The notes under the pieces: model-generated
What the model saw: the letters and a program-made list of their open reading frames with translations, nothing else
Database searches by the model: none
Told to the model about the DNA's origin: nothing
Shown: positions 6,620-11,716 of the stretch, one piece after another
How positions within the stretch are numbered: the first letter of the stretch is position 1
Layout: the number at the start of each line of letters is the position of its first letter
NCBI GenBank assembly: GCA_902782715.1
Contig: CACZOG010000037.1
Location: 1-14,066, forward strand
Length of the DNA: 14,066 bases
Origin: an uncultured Lachnospiraceae bacterium
Lineage (GTDB): Bacteria; Bacillota; Clostridia; Lachnospirales; Lachnospiraceae
Reading direction: 5' to 3'
Position numbers and translations under genes: made by a program

Positions 6620-7570
6620 ATGAATAATAAAAAAGTATTTTGCGAAGCCCTAACGGAAGGCAATACAGAAAAACTTCTAAAGATACCCAAGAGCGATCTG
6701 CACAATCATTCCGTAAAAGGATGCAGGAGAAAATGGTTAGAGGAAAGATTAAACTTAAGCTTTCCCGAACCTCCGGAGAAATTCGACGGATTAGAGGGAA
6801 TGCAGAAATGGTTTTCCTCTTCGATAAAACCATATTGTACAGGTAAAGACGGCATTATCTTACGCTGGGAAGGTGCTTTTGCGGAGGCAAAGAGAAACAA
6901 TATAGTCAGGCTTTGTATGAATTTCGGCCCCGATGAGATCGAACTTGTCGGCGGAATGGATTCTTTTACGGATCTAATTACGGGCTTTCATAAACAGTAT
7001 TGCCCCGGAACGAGATTCGAACCGGAATTAACCTATATCTCTGCATGCGATATCGATCACGAAACAGGTATGATGGATAAATATGTATCATCGGGATTTT
7101 TCAGATCGATCGATGTCTGCGGCGGTGAGAATATCAAACCGTTTGAAGCTTTTCTGCCTTTATACAGGAAAGCGGAACGATATCACCTGATCAAGAAAAT
7201 GCATGTGGGAGAGAGCGGTTCTGCAGAGGATGTAAGACGTGCGGCAGACATACTCGGACTAAATGAAGTTCATCACGGAATTCATGCGAGGCAGTCTGTG
7301 GAAGTCATGCGTTTTCTTGCGGATAACGGTGTTATTTTAAATGTCTGCCCGAGCAGCAACGTTATGCTCGGATATGCCGAAGATTATAAGGACCATCCGA
7401 TAAAAGTTCTTTATGAAAACGGTGTTAAAGTTACTATAAATACAGATGACCTTCTGATCTTTGACAGTTCTGTTGAGAATGAGTATCTGACACTATATAA
7501 TGCAGGAACATTAAGTGCCGAAGAATTAAATGAGATCAGAATAAACGGCTTAAAGGGTAAATATGAATAA
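6620..7570 (+). CDS. Adenosine deaminase-family metal-dependent hydrolase
   Basis: An amidohydrolase-fold enzyme of the adenosine/AMP deaminase family, expected to convert adenosine or a related aminopurine to the keto form with release of ammonia, using one Zn2+. The metal and catalytic set is complete: His28 and His30 (DLHNH), His195 with Glu198 (HVGE), His219 in the HHGIHA equivalent of the family HG motif, CPSSNVML, and Asp276-Asp277 (NTDD). At 316 residues it is slightly short; about 39 residues follow the NTDD pair, so the C-terminal helix is trimmed relative to the roughly 340-residue enzymes. AAGGA lies 6 bases before the ATG. The last 8 bases overlap the HAD gene, implying coupled translation. 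The specificity loop (SVKGCRRKW where classical enzymes have a short HLDGA-type turn) differs from textbook adenosine deaminase, so a modified nucleoside substrate is possible. Confidence 0.87.
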   Translation: MNNKKVFCEALTEGNTEKLLKIPKSDLHNHSVKGCRRKWLEERLNLSFPEPPEKFDGLEGMQKWFSSSIKPYCTGKDGIILRWEGAFAEAKRNNIVRLCMNFGPDEIELVGGMDSFTDLITGFHKQYCPGTRFEPELTYISACDIDHETGMMDKYVSSGFFRSIDVCGGENIKPFEAFLPLYRKAERYHLIKKMHVGESGSAEDVRRAADILGLNEVHHGIHARQSVEVMRFLADNGVILNVCPSSNVMLGYAEDYKDHPIKVLYENGVKVTINTDDLLIFDSSVENEYLTLYNAGTLSAEELNEIRINGLKGKYE

Positions 7571-8258
7571 GATTCTTGAAAACAAAAAAGTTATATTTCT
7601 TGATGTCGGATATACACTCGATTATCCCGCTTCGGGCGAATGGATGCTTACAAATAAGTTTTATGAAATTGTCGGCGACAGGATTAACGGTAAGGACCAT
7701 GATGAAATCCGGAAAGCCAGACATGAGGGCATACGTTTCCTGGAAGAAAACCATCTTTTAAAAACAATGGAAGAGGAAGAGGAGCAGTACACTGAATTCT
7801 ATTCCATTGTATCCAAAGAACTTGGCCTTGGACTGTCTTTAAATGAACTTAAAGAGATAGCAAATGACAGAACATACAACATGGAAAACTATCTTACTTA
7901 TCCCGGAACCGTGGAAGCGGTAAAAAAATTATCAGAATCTTTTAAACTGGGTATTATTTCAGACACATGGCCAAGCATTACACCGCAGCTTGAACATATA
8001 GGAGTATTGAAATATATAACCTTTGAAACCTACAGCTGTTTCCTGGGTGTATTTAAACCTGATGAAAAGATGTATATGGATGCTTTGTCAAAGTGCGGGG
8101 TACCTGCATCCGAAACCGTTTTTATCGATGACAGAATAGCAAATCTTGAAGGAGCGGCCCGACTCGGCATCACCCCGATCCTGATCACGGCCAATCCCGT
8201 AAATGATGTTGAAACATCATATACGAAGATCAAATATTTAAGCGATTTATTAGTATAA
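7563..8258 (+). CDS. HAD-superfamily hydrolase with DxGxT motif I
   Basis: A 231-residue cytoplasmic haloacid dehalogenase-fold enzyme, subfamily IA type, with a helical cap inserted after motif I (about residues 22-105). Motif I is FLDVGYTL: Asp14 is the nucleophile, but the usual second aspartate (general acid/base of phosphatases) is Gly16. Motif II is Ser133 in GIISDTWP, motif III Lys165 in GVFKPDEKMY, and motif IV Asp189-Asp190 in VFIDDRIANLEGA. Most members hydrolyse phosphate monoesters such as nucleotides or sugar phosphates. The Gly substitution occurs in other DVGxTL proteins as I recall, so it lowers certainty about phosphatase activity rather than proving inactivity. The start ATG lies inside the end of the deaminase gene (8-base overlap), which suggests paired function, for example nucleotide dephosphorylation with nucleoside deamination. 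That pairing is inference. Confidence 0.87.
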   Translation: MNKILENKKVIFLDVGYTLDYPASGEWMLTNKFYEIVGDRINGKDHDEIRKARHEGIRFLEENHLLKTMEEEEEQYTEFYSIVSKELGLGLSLNELKEIANDRTYNMENYLTYPGTVEAVKKLSESFKLGIISDTWPSITPQLEHIGVLKYITFETYSCFLGVFKPDEKMYMDALSKCGVPASETVFIDDRIANLEGAARLGITPILITANPVNDVETSYTKIKYLSDLLV

Positions 8259-8360
8259 AATATTATTCAAATAAACTTAAAAATAATACTTGAAAAGAAT
8301 TTTTAATTCGATTAGCCTTTTCTTAGGACGTCCAAATCTTGTTCCAAGAGGAGGCTTTTT

Positions 8361-9368
8361 ATGACTAAAGAAGTTTTACGCAGGTATATAGCTCAAAATA
8401 CCGGAAATGAGAGCAATATCTGTCAGATAAGTGTAATTAAGAACCAAGAATATGTCTATGAAGACTGCTGGCATTCTTTTAAGACAGATGATGCCATGAA
8501 TGTTAACTCCGTAACAAAGGGAGTCGTATCTTTGCTTGCGGGTATTGCGCTTGATAAAGGATACATTAAGAGTGTCGATCAGAAAGTGATGGATTTTTTC
8601 CCTGATTACACTGTAAAACGAGGCGAAAAGACCATCTATGATGTTACGGTCAAGAATCTCCTTACCATGACTGCACCATATAAATACAGATCGGAGCCAT
8701 GGACAAAGGTCTGCACCTCGGATGATTGGACTCTGGCAGTTCTTGATTTCCTTGGAGGAAGAGGCGGAATAACGGGTGAATTTAAGTATGCCACACTCGG
8801 AATTCAGATCCTTGTGGGGATTATCGAGAATGCTTCGGGTGAAAAGTGCATAGATTTTGCCAACGATAATCTTTTTATCCCTTTGGGAATTAAAGAACAT
8901 AAGATTCACGGTCCGAGTTCTAAAGAAGATCAGTTTGATTTCTTCATGAACAAGAATCCGAGAATGCATGAATGGTATTCCGATCCAAAGGACAGTGTTA
9001 CGGCGGGTTGGGGACTTTGTATGTCGGCACATGATATGGCAAAGCTCGGAGATCTGATACTTAACGACGGATTTTACGAAGGTAAAAGGATCATCTCAAA
9101 AGAATATCTTAAAGATATGACGGATGTTCACCTAAAGCTTGATGAGAAATTCGGTAATATGAATTACGGATATCTATGGTACAGACCCTTTGATGACAGG
9201 GAGGTCTATGCAGCCATCGGAGACTGCGGAAATATAATATACGTCAACAAAGAGCAGAACATCTCTGTCGGAATTACGGGAACATTTAAGCCGAGAATAT
9301 TTGACAGGGTTGATTTCATCGAAAAGAAAGTTCTGCAGGCTGTAAACGAAAATAAGGAGATACACTGA
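8361..9368 (+). CDS. Beta-lactamase-fold serine hydrolase (class C / esterase-like)
   Basis: A 335-residue member of the beta-lactamase/transpeptidase-like family that includes class C beta-lactamases, DD-peptidases and EstB-type esterases. The catalytic SxxK is Ser50-Val-Thr-Lys53 (NSVTKG). The second motif, usually YxN, reads Tyr143-Ala-Thr145, and the third motif region is AIGDCGNIIYV instead of KTG or HxG. No signal peptide or membrane helix is seen at the N-terminus (MTKEVLRRYIAQN), so it is probably cytoplasmic, which argues against a cell-wall peptidase or a classical secreted beta-lactamase. An exceptionally good AGAGGAGG at 8347-8354 lies 6 bases before the ATG. The 102-base gap after the HAD gene is AT-rich with no clear terminator or promoter, so transcription may continue through it. 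Substrate unknown; esterase or amidase activity on a small molecule is the likeliest reading. Confidence 0.87.
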   Translation: MTKEVLRRYIAQNTGNESNICQISVIKNQEYVYEDCWHSFKTDDAMNVNSVTKGVVSLLAGIALDKGYIKSVDQKVMDFFPDYTVKRGEKTIYDVTVKNLLTMTAPYKYRSEPWTKVCTSDDWTLAVLDFLGGRGGITGEFKYATLGIQILVGIIENASGEKCIDFANDNLFIPLGIKEHKIHGPSSKEDQFDFFMNKNPRMHEWYSDPKDSVTAGWGLCMSAHDMAKLGDLILNDGFYEGKRIISKEYLKDMTDVHLKLDEKFGNMNYGYLWYRPFDDREVYAAIGDCGNIIYVNKEQNISVGITGTFKPRIFDRVDFIEKKVLQAVNENKEIH

Positions 9369-9369
9369 A

Positions 9370-9879
9370 ATGAACGAGATCATCGGCATTATAAAAGACC
9401 AGACCAATATCCTTTTTGTTAATATGTATGAGCAGATAAACAGAGCAGATCTTTCCTGCATGATCGATAATGTGAATAACTCCAGATTTTTATTTCACAT
9501 GATCCATTCCATGGATAAATATTTCATCAATCCGTTTGATTATGATTACTCCGATGTTTACAGTCTTATCGGGATAGAAGAAAAATACAGCATCATTTCC
9601 GAGTCCAGAGATGGTTATATTCCCGCTGAGGGTTATGTCATTCCAAGGGAAAAACTTATAGAGTATATGGATTACGTGAAAGATAAAATAAATAAGTATC
9701 TTTCTGAGTTAAGTGACGAGGATCTGTCGGAAAAACCGGATAAATGTCAGTATACGCGTATTCAGATGATCCTGGCACAGTACAGGCATTCAATGTTCCA
9801 CTCCGGAATGTCGGAAATGGCAACATATGAGAGTAAAGGAGAGTGGCTTGATTATAAGGGCCTGGCCTATATACCATAA
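9370..9879 (+). CDS. DinB-fold (DinB/YfiT-like) putative metal-dependent protein
   Basis: A 169-residue four-helix-bundle protein of the DinB/YfiT superfamily. Members bind a divalent metal through three histidines, and several are thiol-dependent S-transferases (bacillithiol- or mycothiol-linked detoxification). The likely triad is His46 (FHMIHSMDKYF; His43 is nearby) with His140 and His144 in the characteristic QYRHSMFHSGM helix. The ATG begins one base after the serine hydrolase stop, with AAGGAG 10 bases upstream, so the two are translationally linked. A terminator at 9912 closes the unit. The exact substrate is unknown. The helix pattern and the RHxxxH motif make the fold assignment fairly firm; activity is inference. 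Confidence 0.8.
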   Translation: MNEIIGIIKDQTNILFVNMYEQINRADLSCMIDNVNNSRFLFHMIHSMDKYFINPFDYDYSDVYSLIGIEEKYSIISESRDGYIPAEGYVIPREKLIEYMDYVKDKINKYLSELSDEDLSEKPDKCQYTRIQMILAQYRHSMFHSGMSEMATYESKGEWLDYKGLAYIP

Positions 9880-9911
9880 AATGCTTAAAAAGTGAAAATA
9901 TTGAAGAAAGT

Positions 9912-9947
9912 AAAGGCTTTATGGGTAATGACTCATGGGGCCTTTTT
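9912..9947 (+). terminator. Rho-independent terminator after the DinB-fold gene
   Basis: AAAGGC (9912-9917) pairs with GCCTTT (9940-9945). Three possible U-G wobble pairs (TTT 9918-9920 with GGG 9937-9939) lead into ATG/CAT and GT/AC inner pairs around an AATG loop. The 3' strand of the stem ends in TTTTT (9943-9947). It is 33 bases after the stop codon and ends the six-gene cluster. The A-rich 5' flank could give some bidirectional activity, but no gene arrives from the other side. Confidence 0.78.
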
Positions 9948-10023
9948 ATGTTAAAATAAAATTTAAAGCAGAGCAGATGGCATATAGGTTTAATTGCGTT
10001 TGATTTTATAGAGGATCTGCAGA

Positions 10024-10638
10024 ATGAGCGAAGTCGAAAAGAACGTAGAAATTGAATTTAATGTTGAAGACGGTGTGGTTGACTCGGAAGAATTAAGAGC
10101 GGAAGATTACAGGAAATACCGTGAGCTTTATAAGCTTTTAGCAAAGATAAATCAATTGCCGGATAATTATGCGCATCCCGAGAAAAAGGAAGCATTTAAG
10201 GAACTTATGGATCATAAGCTTTATTCAGATGCTGTTAAGTCTCCGTTCTTTATAGATAAACTGGCCCAAAGCATTGAAGAAGGGGGATTTAACTTTGAAA
10301 TGTCCTGTATGCTTGAGGCTGATCTGAGATCATATCTTAAAAGCGGCGATCCTAAATATGCCAAACTGCAATATGCCATTACGGATGCACACTTATATCA
10401 CAGTCACAGGGAACCCGAAGGACAGACGATAGGCAAAAAGCGAAACGGAAGAAAATTTGTAGCAGCGTTGACGTTTTTTGTTATTGTTCTGATCTTATTT
10501 GCCGTGTCAGCGTTCATCAGATGGTTCTTGATCTGGGATGGGGATTCTATAATGCTTTTTGTCTTTTGTATCATTGGTGTATTATTTGGTATTGTTTTGA
10601 TAGTTCGAACAATAATTTACGATAAGAAATATAAATAA
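10024..10638 (+). CDS. Unrecognised membrane protein with soluble N-terminal helical domain
   Basis: A 204-residue protein I do not recognise. Residues 1-140 are soluble, strongly charged and mostly helical in pattern, beginning with a very acidic stretch (EKNVEIEFNVEDGVVDSEEL) and containing Tyr-rich YRKYRELYKLL. A basic patch (GKKRNGRK) precedes two membrane helices at about 146-172 and 176-198, and the chain ends KKYK. The positive patches suggest that both ends lie in the cytoplasm with a short outside loop. AGAGGA ends 8 bases before the ATG. The next gene starts 17 bases downstream and is also a two-helix membrane protein, so the pair is probably one transcript. No enzymatic, DNA-binding or toxin motif is visible. 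A scaffold or sensor-like membrane role cannot be distinguished. Confidence 0.75.
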   Translation: MSEVEKNVEIEFNVEDGVVDSEELRAEDYRKYRELYKLLAKINQLPDNYAHPEKKEAFKELMDHKLYSDAVKSPFFIDKLAQSIEEGGFNFEMSCMLEADLRSYLKSGDPKYAKLQYAITDAHLYHSHREPEGQTIGKKRNGRKFVAALTFFVIVLILFAVSAFIRWFLIWDGDSIMLFVFCIIGVLFGIVLIVRTIIYDKKYK

Positions 10639-10655
10639 AAGTAAGGGGGAGAAGC

Positions 10656-11261
10656 ATGTTAAGGAATCCCAAAACAGCATTGTTTATTTTCATTTTGGCC
10701 ATATTATGTTTTGCGGGTTTTTCTTATTATAATGCGCAAGCGGCTATTTTTAAGAAACCGGCAACCGATATTACTTATGCGGATCTGGGAAAACTCAAAG
10801 GTAAAGTTCATGTAACAATGGATGTTGATAAATGCCTTGGCTATTATATGAGTTCTAAACAAAGATCTGATCTTCCCGACAGATCAAGATATTATCTTGT
10901 TTTGCATTATGATAAAAAAATAAAAAAATACGATAAGGCAATAGGAATCAAGGTAGATTCCCAGGATTTCGAAAGATGGGATAAACTTGTTGAGGATACT
11001 AAAAATGATAACGAAAAAGCAGAGCATATAAAAGTTGATGGCTATATAACCGGTATGGATGTGGATCACGGTAAGATTTTCATTGAATCTCTTGGAAAAA
11101 CCGGGTTATCCGTGAATTTATATTCGGGTAAATATATTGTTTTAAAAAACTCGAAAGAGTTAAATACAAAAAGATTTACATTGTTATTTGTCGGAATATT
11201 ATTGATCGTCGTCGGTGTGGCATATCTGCTTTTGGTTTATCATCCGTTTAACAGGGAATAA
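10656..11261 (+). CDS. Unrecognised membrane protein with central extracytoplasmic domain
   Basis: A 201-residue protein with a membrane helix at about residues 8-30 and another at about 173-195; the roughly 140 residues between are probably outside the cell. The middle domain has alternating strand-like patterns: LKGKVHVTMDVDKCLGYYM, RYYLVLHYDKK, DKAIGIKVDSQDFERWDKLVEDT, and a final KTGLSVNLYSGKYIVLKNS. It carries one cysteine (DKCLGYY), and the HYDKKIKKYDKAIGI run is Lys-rich. I believe related proteins occur in Lachnospiraceae as an uncharacterised domain family, but I cannot name it securely. AAGGGGGAG precedes the ATG by about 4 bases. It is the second gene of a pair with the membrane protein upstream. 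No clear terminator follows within the 119-base gap. Function unknown. Confidence 0.78.
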   Translation: MLRNPKTALFIFILAILCFAGFSYYNAQAAIFKKPATDITYADLGKLKGKVHVTMDVDKCLGYYMSSKQRSDLPDRSRYYLVLHYDKKIKKYDKAIGIKVDSQDFERWDKLVEDTKNDNEKAEHIKVDGYITGMDVDHGKIFIESLGKTGLSVNLYSGKYIVLKNSKELNTKRFTLLFVGILLIVVGVAYLLLVYHPFNRE

Positions 11262-11310
11262 AACGGATTTTGATAATTTTGTAACATTCAAATTTGACCG
11301 GAAGATGGTT

Positions 11311-11337
11311 TAAGAAAAGGATAAAAAATACCGATAA
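11311..11337 (+). promoter_or_regulatory. SigD/FliA (sigma-28)-type promoter candidate
   Basis: TAAG (11311-11314), exactly 15 bases, then ACCGATAA (11330-11337). This matches 10 of 12 defined positions of the motility sigma factor consensus TAAA-N15-GCCGATAA with the ideal spacer. Transcription would start near 11344, about 37 bases before the ATG of the small membrane protein gene. It is the only good match I noticed in an intergenic region of this window. A housekeeping alternative beginning at TTGACC (11294-11299) lacks a good -10 at normal spacing. Confidence 0.5.
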
Positions 11338-11380
11338 ATATATATAGTGTGTAAATGCTTGAAAAGGGGAAATTAATTAA

Positions 11381-11716
11381 ATGAATATAGAGCTTCAATG
11401 CTGTGCTCTTTTTATATTACTCACAATTATCGTTATGTTTCACCGTGAGAAAAAGCTTGATCTTATGAACCGCAAGCTTTTTCTTCGTGCGGTCTATGCA
11501 TGTTTTGCATGTCTCGTGTTTGATATAGCATCGGTTGTTCTTATCAATATTTCCACAATAACCGGAACGGGCGATCTCATTACAAAGATCATTTGCAAAT
11601 TATACATAATGCTGCTTGGTTTGCAGGGTTACTACGCTTATCTTTACGTATCCACGAATCTGCTTCCGAGAGATAAGGGCTGGGCAAAAATAGCCTGGAT
11701 AAAGAGGGATATATGA
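11381..11716 (+). CDS. Short multi-helix membrane protein resembling the N-terminus of GGDEF-type sensor proteins
   Basis: A 111-residue protein with about three hydrophobic segments (residues about 3-19, 36-56 and 68-92) and basic loops between them (FHREKKLDLMNRK; LLPRDKGWAKIAWIKRD). The MNIELQCCALFILL beginning and the KLFLRAVYACFACLVFDIASVV helix look, from memory, like the start of the multi-helix sensory module that precedes GGDEF diguanylate cyclase domains in Lachnospiraceae. Here it stops after roughly half such a module, and no GGDEF domain follows. GGGGA lies 10 bases before the ATG. The stop codon overlaps the start of the hybrid kinase gene as ATGA, so translation is probably coupled. 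It may be a genuine accessory sensor subunit of the kinase or a truncated remnant. The clean overlap favours a functional gene, but this is inference. Confidence 0.72.
   Translation: MNIELQCCALFILLTIIVMFHREKKLDLMNRKLFLRAVYACFACLVFDIASVVLINISTITGTGDLITKIICKLYIMLLGLQGYYAYLYVSTNLLPRDKGWAKIAWIKRDI

Noticed and set aside
8259..8360. AT-rich gap with GAATT-TTT-AATTC (8297-8309) and GAAAAG/CTTTTC arms as a terminator or operator
   Set aside because: Stems are short, have almost no G-C pairs and lack a T-tract immediately 3'; chance is the simpler explanation. No convincing promoter pair was found either.
8376..9032. 218-residue open frame on the minus strand within the serine hydrolase gene
   Set aside because: The + strand frame encodes a clear beta-lactamase-fold protein with a strong ribosome-binding site. 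The antisense translation looks like a codon shadow without motifs.
9973..10020. GCAGAT (9973-9978) and ATCTGC (10015-10020) as a hairpin hiding the ribosome-binding site of the gene at 10024
   Set aside because: Only 6 bp with a 36-base loop, and the Shine-Dalgarno core itself is not paired; too weak to call a riboswitch or leader element.
10024..11261. Toxin-antitoxin or phage-defence pair
   Set aside because: Neither protein has a recognisable toxin, nuclease, NTPase or DNA-binding motif, and sizes and topology do not fit a known pair.
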